Of a stretch of 64,000 nucleotides of DNA, positions 37,225-46,874 are shown one piece after another. Position 1 is the first letter of the stretch. Every line of letters starts with the position of its first letter. Made by a program: the position numbers and the translations under genes. The notes under the pieces were generated by a model. The model made no database searches. It had not been told where the DNA came from and saw nothing but the letters and a program-made list of their open reading frames with translations. This stretch comes from Streptomyces cucumeris (GTDB lineage Bacteria; Actinomycetota; Actinomycetes; Streptomycetales; Streptomycetaceae), in assembly GCF_024295805.1 (NCBI RefSeq), contig NZ_JANCLX010000006.1, positions 198,849-262,848 on the forward strand. The letters are read 5' to 3'.

Positions 37225-40200
37225 TCAGGTCCCCGTCGTCAGGCGGTGGCGGACCGTCGAGCCCTGACGGGCCTTGAGAACCTCCAGTTGGGCCGGGATC
37301 CGCTGACGCAGATCCGCGACGTGGCTGACGATCCCGACCGTGCGGTCCCGCTCGCGCAGCGAGTCCAGGACGTCCAGGACCTCGTCGAGGGTCTGCTCGT
37401 CCAGGCTGCCGAAGCCCTCGTCGATGAAGAGGGTGTCCAGGCGGACCCCGCCCGCCTCGTCCGTGACCACGTCGGACAGGCCCAGGGCCAGCGCGAGCGA
37501 GGCGAAGAAGGTCTCCCCGCCGGAGAGGGTGGCGGTGTCGCGCTCGCGGCCGGTCCAGGCGTCGATGACATGCAGTCCGAGGCCGGAGCGGCCGCGGCCG
37601 CCGGCGCGGGCGTCGGAGTGCACCAGGGTGTAGCGGCCCGAGGACATCCGCGCCAGCCGGACGCTCGCCGCGGCGGCGACCTGTTCCAGCCGGGCGGCCA
37701 GCACATACGCCTCGAGCCGCATCCTGCGCTCGTTGTCGGTCGCGGTGCCCGCCGTGAGCGTGGCGAGGCGGGCCACCCGGTCGTACTCCTCGCGCAGCGG
37801 GGCGACGCGGTGGGCGTCGGCGACCGCCTGCCGCGACAGCGCGTCCAGGTCCGTGCAGCGGGCGCGGGCCGCGGCATCCGCGGCCGAGGCGTCGCGCAGC
37901 GCCCTCGTGGCCGTCTCTGCGGCGGCGCGCGCGCCGTCGGGGTCGGCGGGCGGTGTCCGCGCGGCGGCGCGCACGCGCTCATCGGCCAGTTCCGCCGCGA
38001 CGGCCGCGGACTCCGACTGCCACCGCTCGACGCGCAGCCGCGCCTCACGCTGCCGCTCGGGCGGCAGCACGGCGGCCGCGGCGGCCTGGGGCGTGTCGAA
38101 GCCCGCGCGGTAGGCGGCGTCGGCGAGCCGGGCGTCGGCGTCCTTCAGCCGCCGCGCGGCGGACTCGGCCGCGAGGGCCGCCTCGGCGGTACGCGCCAGC
38201 AGGGCGGCCTGCCGCTCCAGCCGCTCCGCGCGCTCCGCCACGGTGGCGGCGCCACCCCGGGCCCGCTCCAGCTCGGTGCGCAGCGCGGAACGTTCGCGCA
38301 GCAGCGCCTCGCGGTGCGAGGTGCGTGCGGAGGCCCGCCGTTCGGCCTCCTGACGCTGGGCGAGCCGCCGCTCGTACTCGCGCCCGGCCCGGTCCAGCGC
38401 CTCGCGGGCGGGATGACCGTCCGCCGCCGCCTCACGGGCCCCGGCGTACGCGGACCGCAGCTCGGCCAGGGCGCGGGCGAGTCCGGCGGTCTCACCGCCC
38501 CCGGCGGTGGTCCCGGCCGTCGCGAGGGTTTCGCACAGCCCGTGCAGAACGCGCTCGGCCTCCTCCCGGCGTGCCTCGGCGCTCTGGTACTCCGCCAGCG
38601 CGGTTTCCTCGGCGGCCCGGTCCACATGCCCGTCGCCGGGGCGCGCCGGGTCCGGGTGTTCGGCCGATCCGCATACCGCACACGGCTCCCCCGCCCGCAG
38701 CCCGGCGGCGAGTTCGGCGGCGATCCCGCGCAGTCGGCCCTCCTTGAGGTCCAGCCAGTTCTGCCGGGCGTCGGTGGCGTCCTCCCGGCACCGCATTCGG
38801 TGCTCGCGCGCCTCCGAAGCCTCCACGGTGAGCCGGTCTCGCAACCGGGCGGCGTCGAGCCGTCGTTCGGCGGGTTCGATCCGGCCGCCGAGCTGTTCGG
38901 CGCGGGTGGCGGCGTCCTGGGCGTCGTCGATACGCCGCTGGTGCTCCGCGCGGACCGTCTCCCAGCCGGTGAGCCAGTCGGCGGCCTCGGCGAGCGCCTC
39001 GTCGTCGGCGCGCGCCTCCCGGTCGAGCCCGGCGATCTCGTCGGCCACGGCCTCGGCCCGTTGTTCGGCGCGCCGGGCGGCGGCCAGGGAGCCGAGTTCC
39101 TCGCGCAGCCCGCGCTCGACCCGGGCCAGGGAAGCGGCGTCCGCCTCGGAGAGACGGGTGCGGAGGTGCCCGTCGTCGGCCGGGGCCGGGGACTGCGGGC
39201 CGTGCGGCGCGGGGCCCGGCAGCCACGGCCGGGTGTCGTCGTCCCGGTGGTGCGCGGCGGACGGCCGGGGCGTGCCCTCGGGAGGCGGTGCGGCGTCATC
39301 GGTCCGTCGGGGGTCCTCGGGCCGCGGGGCCGCGCCCGGCTCAGCGGAACCCCCGTCCCTCGGTCCATCCCCGGTCCCCGCCACGGATGCGTCTCCCCGC
39401 GCGGCGCCGGAGGTGCGGTGGGCCGTGTCGCCGGCGGCCACCGCCTCGGCCGGGACCTCCCGCTCGTCCGCCGGGCGCTGACCCGGGATCCCGGGTGCGG
39501 CGGGCCGGTGGAGCGCGGCGGTCAGGGTGTCGAGACCGGGGTCGGCGGCCAGTCGGGCACGGGCGGCGCGTTCGGCGTCGGCCGCGGCCCGGTGTTCGTG
39601 GTCCGCGGCGGCGCGCAGTTCGAGGGCGGGGGCGACCGCGTCCGCCGCGCGGGCGCGCTCCAGCCGCTCACGCACGCGGTCGTGTTCGGCCCGCTGCCGT
39701 TCGAGGTCGTCCGCACGCCGCCGGGCCTCGGCGTGGCGCTGCTGCAACCGGTCCCGTTCGTGCTCGGTGTCGGCCGCGTGCCGGGCCTCGTCATATGCGG
39801 CCTCGGCGGCGCGCACCGCCGCGGACGCGATGTCGCGCCGCTCACGCGCCCCGGCGCGGGCGACGGCGGCCCACTCCAGGACGGCGTCGGCCAGCCCCGG
39901 TGCGCCGGGGGCGAGTTCGGGGAGCGGCCACGCCACGAGGTCGGGGGCCGGTCCGGCCGCCTGGGCCATCCGGTGGGCGAGCGCCAGAAGCCGCTCGTCA
40001 CCGCCGGTGACCCGCTTCTCCGCGGCCCGCCGCAGTTCGGCGAGCCGGTGCTCCACGGCGGCGAAGCGGCCGGTGTCGAACAGCCTGCCCAGCAAGGTGC
40101 CGCGGGCCATCTCATCCGCGCGCAGAAAGCGCGCGAAATCGCCCTGCGGCAACAGCACCACCTGGCAGAACTGTTCGCGGCTCATCCCGAGGAGCTGCCC

Positions 40201-40647
40201 GATCTCCTCGCCGATCTCCTGGTGCGAGCGGCTGAGCGCCTTCCACTCCCCCGGCCGGCCCGGCGCCGTACCCGTCGCGGGGATCCGCTCGCGCAGCAGG
40301 CTCTGCGCCTTCTCACGCGTCGTCCCGGTGCCCCGCTTCTTGGGGCGGGGCTGTTCGGGGCTGCGGGTGATCTCCAGATGCCGTTCACCGACGGTGAGTT
40401 CGAGGACGACCTCGGTCGGGGTGAACGGATCGGCGTGATCGCTGCGCAGGGATGGCGCACTGCCCTGCCGGGCCCCGGGCACCTGCCCGTACAGGGCGTA
40501 GCAGACCGCGTCGAGGACCGAGGTCTTGCCCGCGCCGGTGGGCCCGTGGAGCAGGAAGAGCCCGGCGGCGGAGAGTTCGGCGAAGTCGATCTCCTGGGTG
40601 GAGCCGAACGGACCGAAGGCGGTGATGGACAGCCGGTGCAGCCTCAT
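37225..40647 (-). CDS. sbcC: Exonuclease SbcCD, ATPase subunit C
   Basis: A 1140-residue SMC-like ATPase of the Mre11-Rad50 type complex that opens hairpins and trims DNA ends. It has Walker A LLHGPTGAGKTSVLDAV, the Q-loop FCQVVLLPQGDFARFL, long coiled-coil arms, a zinc-hook-like CAVCGSAEHP near residue 650, the signature LSGGETFFASLALALGLS and Walker B LDTLFIDEGFGSLDEQTLD. A Pro/Gly/Asp-rich insert of about 115 residues (about 375-490) interrupts the first coiled coil and is unlike the rest. It overlaps sbcD by four bases. Confidence 0.93.
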   Translation of the reverse strand: MRLHRLSITAFGPFGSTQEIDFAELSAAGLFLLHGPTGAGKTSVLDAVCYALYGQVPGARQGSAPSLRSDHADPFTPTEVVLELTVGERHLEITRSPEQPRPKKRGTGTTREKAQSLLRERIPATGTAPGRPGEWKALSRSHQEIGEEIGQLLGMSREQFCQVVLLPQGDFARFLRADEMARGTLLGRLFDTGRFAAVEHRLAELRRAAEKRVTGGDERLLALAHRMAQAAGPAPDLVAWPLPELAPGAPGLADAVLEWAAVARAGARERRDIASAAVRAAEAAYDEARHAADTEHERDRLQQRHAEARRRADDLERQRAEHDRVRERLERARAADAVAPALELRAAADHEHRAAADAERAARARLAADPGLDTLTAALHRPAAPGIPGQRPADEREVPAEAVAAGDTAHRTSGAARGDASVAGTGDGPRDGGSAEPGAAPRPEDPRRTDDAAPPPEGTPRPSAAHHRDDDTRPWLPGPAPHGPQSPAPADDGHLRTRLSEADAASLARVERGLREELGSLAAARRAEQRAEAVADEIAGLDREARADDEALAEAADWLTGWETVRAEHQRRIDDAQDAATRAEQLGGRIEPAERRLDAARLRDRLTVEASEAREHRMRCREDATDARQNWLDLKEGRLRGIAAELAAGLRAGEPCAVCGSAEHPDPARPGDGHVDRAAEETALAEYQSAEARREEAERVLHGLCETLATAGTTAGGGETAGLARALAELRSAYAGAREAAADGHPAREALDRAGREYERRLAQRQEAERRASARTSHREALLRERSALRTELERARGGAATVAERAERLERQAALLARTAEAALAAESAARRLKDADARLADAAYRAGFDTPQAAAAAVLPPERQREARLRVERWQSESAAVAAELADERVRAAARTPPADPDGARAAAETATRALRDASAADAAARARCTDLDALSRQAVADAHRVAPLREEYDRVARLATLTAGTATDNERRMRLEAYVLAARLEQVAAAASVRLARMSSGRYTLVHSDARAGGRGRSGLGLHVIDAWTGRERDTATLSGGETFFASLALALGLSDVVTDEAGGVRLDTLFIDEGFGSLDEQTLDEVLDVLDSLRERDRTVGIVSHVADLRQRIPAQLEVLKARQGSTVRHRLTTGT

Positions 40648-41873
40648 CGCGTCCCCTCCGTGCGGCCGGTGCCGCCCCCGGCGTCCCGTCCGGCGCCGTT
40701 CTCCTCGGTCCGCACGGCTTCGAGCGCGTCGCCGAGCACTGTGCGCTCCGCCGCGTCCGGACCGCGTCCACCGCGCACATGGGCCACGAAGTCCTCGGCG
40801 ATCTGCTGGTCGTCGCGGCCGCGCAGCCGCCGGGCGTAGGAGGCGAGCGGGTCCTCGGGGGGCCGCTCGGGGTCGAACGCGAGGGTGAGGACGTGCGGGA
40901 AGCGCCGCGTCAGCCGGGCCATCGGCTCCTGCGGACGGACCGGATCGGTCAGGGTCGCCTCGACCCAGGCGTCCTCGTGCCGGGCGAGACCGGGGTCGGC
41001 GAGCAGGTCCTCGATACGGCCGCGGATCCGGGCGAGCGGCCGGGGCACGGGGCAGTCCACCCGCTCGGCGGACAGCGCGGCGCTGCCCGGCCCCACCGCT
41101 TCTGCCGTATCCGCCGGGCCCAGCTCCACCAGCCACATGGACTTGCGATGGGGGGCCTCGGAGAAGGAGTAGGCGAGCGGTGAGCCGGAGTAGCGGATCC
41201 GCTCGGTGAGGGTCTGGCAGCCGTGCAGATGGCCGAGCGCCACATAGTCCACACCGTCGAAGACCTCGGCGGGGACGGAGGCCACACCGCCGACGCTGAT
41301 GTCGCGCTCGCTGTCGCTGACCGCGCCACCGGTGACGAAGGCATGGGCGAGGACGACGGCGCGGGTGCCGGGCGGCCGGGTGGCGAGATCGGCACGCACC
41401 CGCCGCATGGCGGCGTCCAGCACCGCCGTATGCCCGGCGGCCGGGGCGTCCAACGTCTCGCGCACCAGGCGGGGTTCCAGATACGGCAGACCGTAGAAGG
41501 CCACCGCGCCATGGGCGTCGTCGAGGACGACGGGGGTGGCGCACTCGGCGGGGTCGGTGCGCAGGTGGACCCCGGCGCGTTCGATCAGTCCGGCGCCGAC
41601 GCCGAGCCGGCGGGCGGAGTCATGGTTGCCGGAGATCATCACGGTGGGAACGCCGAGCTCCGCCAGCCGGTGCAGGGCGTCGTCGAACAGCTCGACGGCG
41701 GTGAGCGGCGGCACCGCGCGGTCATAGACGTCGCCCGCGACGACCACGGCGTCGGCCTCCCGCTCCCGCGCCGTGGTGACCAGGTGGTCGATGAACTCAC
41801 GCTGGGCGGTGAGCAGGTTCACCCGGTGAAAGGACCGTCCGAGGTGCCAGTCGGAGGTGTGCAGAATTCTCAC
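40644..41873 (-). CDS. sbcD: Exonuclease SbcCD, nuclease subunit D
   Basis: A 409-residue Mre11-type nuclease. Calcineurin-like metal motifs are in order: LHTSDWHLGRSF, VVAGDVYDRAVPP, MISGNHDSA, VLAHAFVTGG and ALGHLHGCQ. The C-terminal part that binds SbcC is present, and the last 30 residues are Gly/Thr-rich. GTG at 41873 gives the conserved MRILHTSDWHLGR start. It is the first gene of the sbcDC operon. Confidence 0.94.
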   Translation of the reverse strand: MRILHTSDWHLGRSFHRVNLLTAQREFIDHLVTTAREREADAVVVAGDVYDRAVPPLTAVELFDDALHRLAELGVPTVMISGNHDSARRLGVGAGLIERAGVHLRTDPAECATPVVLDDAHGAVAFYGLPYLEPRLVRETLDAPAAGHTAVLDAAMRRVRADLATRPPGTRAVVLAHAFVTGGAVSDSERDISVGGVASVPAEVFDGVDYVALGHLHGCQTLTERIRYSGSPLAYSFSEAPHRKSMWLVELGPADTAEAVGPGSAALSAERVDCPVPRPLARIRGRIEDLLADPGLARHEDAWVEATLTDPVRPQEPMARLTRRFPHVLTLAFDPERPPEDPLASYARRLRGRDDQQIAEDFVAHVRGGRGPDAAERTVLGDALEAVRTEENGAGRDAGGGTGRTEGTR

Positions 41874-42144
41874 CGTTCATCCCCGACCCGCACGTTTGTC
41901 CTTCCCCCGCCCCATGGACCTCGGTCACCATCGCGCCCGCACCGGATGGACGGTACGGGCTCCGGCCACGGTATCGGCGATCGGGGCCCCGCCCTAACAG
42001 GACGTCCCTTCCGGAACGCCCGGGGCCATTGCCGACCGCCCGTGATGACGTACTCCGCGGCGGTCCCGTTCCGCCGATTCCGGCCCCCGCTCGGAGGATG
42101 ACAAAAATCGGCGGGGCCCGGAGCGGCTGCGGTAGACAGACCGC

Positions 42145-42945
42145 ATGACGGTACGTGCACTGCTCATCGAGGACGACGAGACCATCGCCGAGCCCCTGAT
42201 CGAGGGTTTAGGGCGGTACGGGCTGACCGTCGACCATGTCCGCACCGGGACCGAGGGGCTCCGGGGGCCGTACGGGGACATCGTCCTGCTCGACCTGGGA
42301 CTGCCGGACATGGACGGCATCGATGTCTGCCGCGGCATCCGGCGGACGTCCGAGGTGCCCATCATCATGCTCACCGCCCGGGGTGAGGAGGCCGACCGGG
42401 TCCTCGGACTCGAACTGGGGGCGGACGACTATCTGGCGAAACCGTTCAGCATGCGGGAGCTGATCGCACGGATCCGGGCGATCACCCGCCGCACCCGGCC
42501 CGCCGCCTCCGTGGGCACCTCCCCGCCGTCGGCCACGTTTCCGGTGGTGGTCCCGGCCCCGGGCCCGGGCCCCTCCGGCGCCGCGCGTCCGGCCGGGGCG
42601 GCGTACGAGCCCCCGGTCGCCGATCTCCGGGGCCCCCTCGCCGAGCCGCTGATCGTGGACCGGCGGACCCGGCAGGTCTGGGTGGGCGACTCCCCCGTGC
42701 CCCTCACCCCCAAGGAGTTCGAGCTGCTGGCCCTGCTCACCGAGGACCCCGGCGCCGTCTGCTCCCGTCAGCAGATCCTCGACCGCGTCTGGGACCCCCA
42801 CTTCGAAGGGCCGACCAAGACGCTGGACGTCCACATCGCCACCCTGCGCCGCAAGCTGGGGGATCCGGCCTGGATCCAGACCCTGCGCGGCGTCGGCTTC
42901 CGGCTCGCGGTGCACGCCCGGGTGCCCCAGACCGCCCGGCCGTGA
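42145..42945 (+). CDS. OmpR-type response regulator with a TTA codon
   Basis: A 266-residue two-component regulator: receiver domain with acidic pair ED/D (residues 9-11), phospho-acceptor Asp50 in LLDLGLPDMDG, and Lys in YLAKPFS; a proline-rich linker of about 55 residues, longer than usual; and an OmpR winged helix (LTPKEFELLALLTEDPGAVCSRQQILDRVW ... TLDVHIATLRRKLGDP). Codon 22 (42208-42210) is TTA, so translation should need the bldA tRNA. A -10-like TAGACA ends six bases before ATG, suggesting a leaderless message. The kinase gene overlaps its stop. Confidence 0.92.
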   Translation: MTVRALLIEDDETIAEPLIEGLGRYGLTVDHVRTGTEGLRGPYGDIVLLDLGLPDMDGIDVCRGIRRTSEVPIIMLTARGEEADRVLGLELGADDYLAKPFSMRELIARIRAITRRTRPAASVGTSPPSATFPVVVPAPGPGPSGAARPAGAAYEPPVADLRGPLAEPLIVDRRTRQVWVGDSPVPLTPKEFELLALLTEDPGAVCSRQQILDRVWDPHFEGPTKTLDVHIATLRRKLGDPAWIQTLRGVGFRLAVHARVPQTARP

Positions 42946-44510
42946 CCCGCCGTCTGCTGCTCGGCTATCTGACCCTGGCGGCCCTGGTGCTGCTGAGCCT
43001 CGAGATACCGCTGGGGTACGTCTACAGCCGGGCCGAACGGGAGCGGATCATCACCGCCGCCGAGGACGAGGCCGAGTCCGTCGCCGCGTTCGCCTCACTG
43101 TCCCTCGCCGCGGGCCGGGAGGACCGGCTGCCACCGAGGGTGATGCACTGCGCCGAGCGCATCGGCGGAACCGTCCTCATCGTCGGTGTCCACGGCCGGC
43201 TGCTCGCCGCATCGCAGCCGCTCTCCGTCGGGCAGCGGCGGAGCGCGGCGGCACGGCCCGAACTGCGGGCCGCGCTGAACGGCCATGACGCGTTCGACGT
43301 CCGGACCTCCACCATCGGCGGGGTGCGCCATCTGTCCATGGCCGCCCCCATCGGCCACGGCGAGCGGCCGCAGGGCGCGGTCTGGCTCACCCTCCCCACC
43401 GACGCGGTGGAGGGCCGGGTCCACCGGATCTGGCTGATCCTGGCCCTCGCCGGGCTCGCGATCCTGGTCGCCGTCGCCGTCGTGGCCCTGGTCTTCGCCC
43501 GCTGGACCAGCCGTCCGATCCGTGAACTCGAGCGTGCCGCACACCGGTTGGCCGACGGAGAACTGGCCACCCCGGCCCCGGCGAGCTCCGGACCGCCCGA
43601 GGTGCGCAGCCTCGCGGCGACGTTCAACCAGACCGCCGCGCGGCTGGAACATCTGCTGGCCTCCCAGGGCGCCTTCGCCGCCGAGGCGTCCCACCAGCTC
43701 AAGACGCCCCTCGCGGCGCTGCGGCTGCGCCTGGACAACCTGGAGCCCGAGGTGTCCGGCCATGCGCACGACTGCCTCACCGCGGCGATGACCGAGACGG
43801 ACCGGCTGGCCCGGATGGTGGAAGGGCTGCTGGCGATGGCGCGCCTGGAGGAGGGGGCCGTCGTCCCCGAACCGGTCGATGTGGACCAGGTGTGCGCCGA
43901 CCGACTGCGCACCTGGGCGCCGCTGTTCGAGCGGGAGGACGCCCGGCTGGTGCTGACCGGCGGACCGGTCGGCCATGCGCTCGCGGCGCCCGGGGCCGTG
44001 GAACAGATCCTTGACAATCTGCTCTCCAACGCGTTGCGGGCGGTCCCGGCGGGCGGCACGGTCACCCTCGGGCCCCGGCTCTCCGTCTCCGACCGGCGCC
44101 CGCTCCATCTGCCCGGTCACCAGACGCGGCCGCCCTGGGTCGAACTGCATGTGATCGACGAGGGGCCGGGGATGACTGCCGAACAGCGGCGCCGCGCCTT
44201 CGACCGTTTCTGGCGCGCCCCCGACGCGCCCAAGGGCGGCACCGGTCTGGGCCTGTCGCTGGTCCAGCGACTGGCCCATGTGAGCGGCGGGGAGGCGACG
44301 TTGGCCGCGGCACCCGGCGGCGGGCTGGACGCCTTCGTCCGGCTGCGGCCGGTGTCCCGCGCGGGTGCGGCCCGTCCGGTCAGGATCGCCCTCGGCCGCA
44401 GACCGGCCGGGGCACCGGGGCCGGGGCAGCAGGGCTCCCCGGACGCCGCGTCCGACGCGGAGCCACCGGTCCGCGGTTCCGCCCGGGCCGTATCGTCCGG
44501 ATCGTCGTGA
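42942..44510 (+). CDS. Sensor histidine kinase
   Basis: A 522-residue membrane kinase: helix 1 at residues 5-27, an extracytoplasmic sensor of about 135 residues, helix 2 at 163-188, HAMP (RWTSRPIRELERAAHRLADGE), H-box EASHQLKTPLAALRLRL with His251, N-box EQILDNLLSNALRA, and G-boxes DEGPGMT and GGTGLGLSL. The 45-residue end beyond the kinase domain is low-complexity. GTG at 42942 overlaps the regulator stop (GTGA), so the pair is one operon and the kinase should act on that regulator. Confidence 0.92.
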   Translation: MTRRLLLGYLTLAALVLLSLEIPLGYVYSRAERERIITAAEDEAESVAAFASLSLAAGREDRLPPRVMHCAERIGGTVLIVGVHGRLLAASQPLSVGQRRSAAARPELRAALNGHDAFDVRTSTIGGVRHLSMAAPIGHGERPQGAVWLTLPTDAVEGRVHRIWLILALAGLAILVAVAVVALVFARWTSRPIRELERAAHRLADGELATPAPASSGPPEVRSLAATFNQTAARLEHLLASQGAFAAEASHQLKTPLAALRLRLDNLEPEVSGHAHDCLTAAMTETDRLARMVEGLLAMARLEEGAVVPEPVDVDQVCADRLRTWAPLFEREDARLVLTGGPVGHALAAPGAVEQILDNLLSNALRAVPAGGTVTLGPRLSVSDRRPLHLPGHQTRPPWVELHVIDEGPGMTAEQRRRAFDRFWRAPDAPKGGTGLGLSLVQRLAHVSGGEATLAAAPGGGLDAFVRLRPVSRAGAARPVRIALGRRPAGAPGPGQQGSPDAASDAEPPVRGSARAVSSGSS

Positions 44511-44565
44511 ATCAGACCGCGGCGCCGGACTCCGCGCGGTCTCCTCCGTCGCCGGACCCGTCCGG

Positions 44566-45192
44566 CTACGCGTCCTGGTACGCCTCGCCGCCCAGCACCA
44601 GGACGGCGGTCCCGGCGGTGGTGTCCGCGAGCCAGCCGCGGAACGCCTCGACGTCCGCCTCGGGCAGCCCCACCTCGATCGTGACGTCCTCGGCGTAGCG
44701 CACATCGCGCACCGCCCGCCCGGTGGCGCGCAGATCGTTCTCCAGCTTTCCGGCCCGCTGGTGGTCGACCGTGATGGTGACCAGCCGGAAGCGCTGCCGG
44801 ACCACGGTGCCCAGGGTGTCCAGCGCCTCGCCGACCGCGCCGCCGTAGGCGCGGATCAGCCCGCCCGCGCCCAGCTTCACACCGCCGTAGTAGCGGGTGA
44901 CGACGGACACCACGTAGCGCACCTCCCGGCGCACCAGCATCTGGAGCATCGGCACACCCGCCGTACCGCCCGGCTCACCGTCGTCGGACGCCTTCTGCAC
45001 TCCGCCGTCGGCGCCGATGACGTAGGCGAAGCAGTTGTGCGAGGCGGTGGAGTGCTCCTTCCGGACGCGCTGGATGACGTCCTGCGCCTCCCGCTCGGTC
45101 GCGGCGGGCGCGAGGGAGCAGATGAAGCGCGACTTGTTGATCTCGATCTCATGCACGCCCGCGCGGGCGACCGTCCGGTACCGCTCCTGCAT
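44566..45192 (-). CDS. YigZ/IMPACT family protein
   Basis: A 208-residue protein of the UPF0029/IMPACT type: EINKSRFICSLAPAATEREAQDVIQRVRKEHSTASHNC, DDGEPGGTAGVPML and TRYYGGVKLGAGGLIRAYG are diagnostic. Family members bind nucleic acid or ribosome-related partners; the bacterial role is unclear. It lies between two-component genes and a CGNR regulator, with no evident operon. Confidence 0.9.
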   Translation of the reverse strand: MQERYRTVARAGVHEIEINKSRFICSLAPAATEREAQDVIQRVRKEHSTASHNCFAYVIGADGGVQKASDDGEPGGTAGVPMLQMLVRREVRYVVSVVTRYYGGVKLGAGGLIRAYGGAVGEALDTLGTVVRQRFRLVTITVDHQRAGKLENDLRATGRAVRDVRYAEDVTIEVGLPEADVEAFRGWLADTTAGTAVLVLGGEAYQDA

Positions 45193-45258
45193 CCGTCCAC
45201 CCTATGCGCCGCGGGGAGCGCCGTGCGGAGACCGCCCTCCGGGCGGCCCCATTGCCCG

Positions 45259-45279
45259 GTAACTGGTTATAGTGGTTAC
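45259..45279 (+). promoter_or_regulatory. Promoter/operator of the CGNR gene, leaderless
   Basis: A -10 hexamer TATAGT (45268-45273) ends six bases before the ATG, so the message is probably leaderless. GTAAC (45259-45263) and GTTAC (45275-45279) flank it as an inverted repeat, and TGGTTA is repeated twice, suggesting autoregulation. Confidence 0.5.
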
Positions 45280-45894
45280 ATGAGCGAGTCGTCGCACGGC
45301 CTGGTGCTGACCTCCCCCGAGGGCACCCGCTACCTGTTCGATCCGGGCGCGCTGTGCCTGGAGTTCCTGACCACCGGCGGGCCCGGGGCGCTGAGCCGTT
45401 ACGAGGTGCTGCACACCCCGGCGGACCTGGCCGACTGGCTCGGCCGCTGCCGGCTCGGCCTGGACCCCGCCGATGTGCGAACCGCCCCGGAGGACGTGGC
45501 CGCGGGCCGTCGGCTGCGTGACGCGCTGTGGGGCCTGGCGCGCGCCGCGGCGGACGGCGGACCGCTGGCCGCCGGAGACCTCGCCGAACTCCATCGCGCG
45601 GCGGCTCGTCCCCCGCTGGTCCCGTACGTCACAGCGCGTCGAACCCATGGCTGGGACACCCCGGCACAGGCCCGCCAGGCGCTGTCCACGATCGCCCGTG
45701 ACGCGGTCGAACTGCTCACCGGCCGCTTCGCCGGGCGGATCCGGGTCTGCGGAGCGGACGACTGCTTCCTGGTCTTCGTGGACACCTCCCGCCCAGGGCG
45801 GCGCCGCTGGTGCGCGATGGAGCGCTGCGGCAACCGCCACAAGGTCCGGGCGCTGCGCGCCCGCCGTGACACCGAGGAGAACACCGCACCATGA
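45280..45894 (+). CDS. CGNR zinc-finger (ABATE domain) regulator
   Basis: A 204-residue protein with an N-terminal ABATE domain (DPGALCLEFLTTGG ... ELHRAAARPPLV) and a C-terminal CGNR zinc finger (CGADDCFLVFVDTSRPGRRRWCAMERCGNRHKVRALRAR) whose four cysteines can bind zinc and DNA. These proteins are stress-type transcription regulators. Start ATG at 45280 is six bases after a -10 box. The next gene overlaps its stop by four bases and is likely its partner. Confidence 0.9.
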   Translation: MSESSHGLVLTSPEGTRYLFDPGALCLEFLTTGGPGALSRYEVLHTPADLADWLGRCRLGLDPADVRTAPEDVAAGRRLRDALWGLARAAADGGPLAAGDLAELHRAAARPPLVPYVTARRTHGWDTPAQARQALSTIARDAVELLTGRFAGRIRVCGADDCFLVFVDTSRPGRRRWCAMERCGNRHKVRALRARRDTEENTAP

Positions 45895-46313
45895 CGCATC
45901 CCACCGGACTCACCAGGACCGCGGGCTTCCAGATCGGCGTCTCCAAGACGCTGCCGCTGCCGCCCGAGACCGTCTGGCGCTTCGTCACCGGACCGGAGGG
46001 GCTCGCCCTGTGGCTGGGGCACGGCGTCCGGATCCACCCCGAGCGCGGTTCCGCGTACCGTACCGACGAAGGCGTGACCGGCGAGGTGCGCGGCTACCAG
46101 GAGGGCACCCGGCTCCGGCTGACCCACCGGCCCGCGGCGGCGGAGCGCGAGACCACCGTGCAGATCACGGTCACCGCACAGGGCGCGGGCTGCGTCCTGC
46201 GCTTCCACCAGGAACGGCTCTCCGGTACACGGGAGCGCGCCGAGCGGCGGGACCACTGGCAGGCGGTGATGGCCGAGGTGGCGGGCGTCCTGCTGCCGGA
46301 GCACCGCGGATGA
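45891..46313 (+). CDS. SRPBCC/AHSA1-domain protein
   Basis: A 140-residue START-like fold protein: FQIGVSKTLPLPPETVWRFVTGPEGLALWLG, GEVRGYQEGTRLRLTHRP and HWQAVMAEVAGVL are typical of the AHSA1-like group, which often binds small hydrophobic ligands. It overlaps the CGNR regulator, a pairing that may couple ligand binding to that regulator (inference from layout). Confidence 0.85.
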   Translation: MTHPTGLTRTAGFQIGVSKTLPLPPETVWRFVTGPEGLALWLGHGVRIHPERGSAYRTDEGVTGEVRGYQEGTRLRLTHRPAAAERETTVQITVTAQGAGCVLRFHQERLSGTRERAERRDHWQAVMAEVAGVLLPEHRG

Positions 46314-46404
46314 CCGGATCACCGGGAATCCGCGGGCGCCGGTGACGGTTGTGATGCGAGGAGCCCTGGAACGGCACATTCGAGCATCCCCGCAGGAGGC
46401 ACCC

Positions 46405-46812
46405 ATGTACGGCGATCCGGAGACGGTCCGCAGGATCCTGACGGAGCGGGGTGACACCTGGGCCGTGGTGGGACTCTCCGCCAACCAGGAGCGCGCGGCC
46501 TACGGGGTCGCGGGCGTGCTCCAGCGCTTCGGCAAGCGGATCGTGCCGGTGCACCCCAAGGCCGAGACGGTGCACGGCGAGCGGGGCTACGCCTCCCTGG
46601 CCGACTTCCCCTTCCCGGTGGACGTGGTCGATGTGTTCGTGAACGCGGGACAGGCGGGCGGTATCGCGGACGAGGCGGTGAGCATCGGGGCGAAGGCCGT
46701 CTGGTTCCAGCTCGGCGTGATCGACCCGGCAGCCTACGAGCGCACCCGGGCCGCCGGACTGGACATGGTCATGGACCGCTGCCCGGCCATCGAGATCCCG
46801 CGGCTCGGCTGA
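46405..46812 (+). CDS. CoA-binding-domain protein (YccU-like)
   Basis: A 135-residue Rossmann-type CoA-binding protein: TWAVVGLSANQERAAYGVAGVLQRFGKRIVPVHP, VDVVDVFVNAGQAGGIADEAV and KAVWFQLGV are standard. Single-domain members have no agreed role beyond CoA binding. ATG at 46405 has a strong GCAGGAGG before it. Confidence 0.9.
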   Translation: MYGDPETVRRILTERGDTWAVVGLSANQERAAYGVAGVLQRFGKRIVPVHPKAETVHGERGYASLADFPFPVDVVDVFVNAGQAGGIADEAVSIGAKAVWFQLGVIDPAAYERTRAAGLDMVMDRCPAIEIPRLG

Positions 46813-46874
46813 GCCGCGCGTGCCCGCAAGGACTCCCGGGCGGATCGGCGTGCGGGGCGGCCCTGACCGGCGGG

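Noticed and set aside
40648..41544. N-terminal extension of SbcC into the sbcD region
   Set aside because: SbcC homology begins exactly at the ATG at 40647 overlapping sbcD; the extension is the shadow of sbcD.
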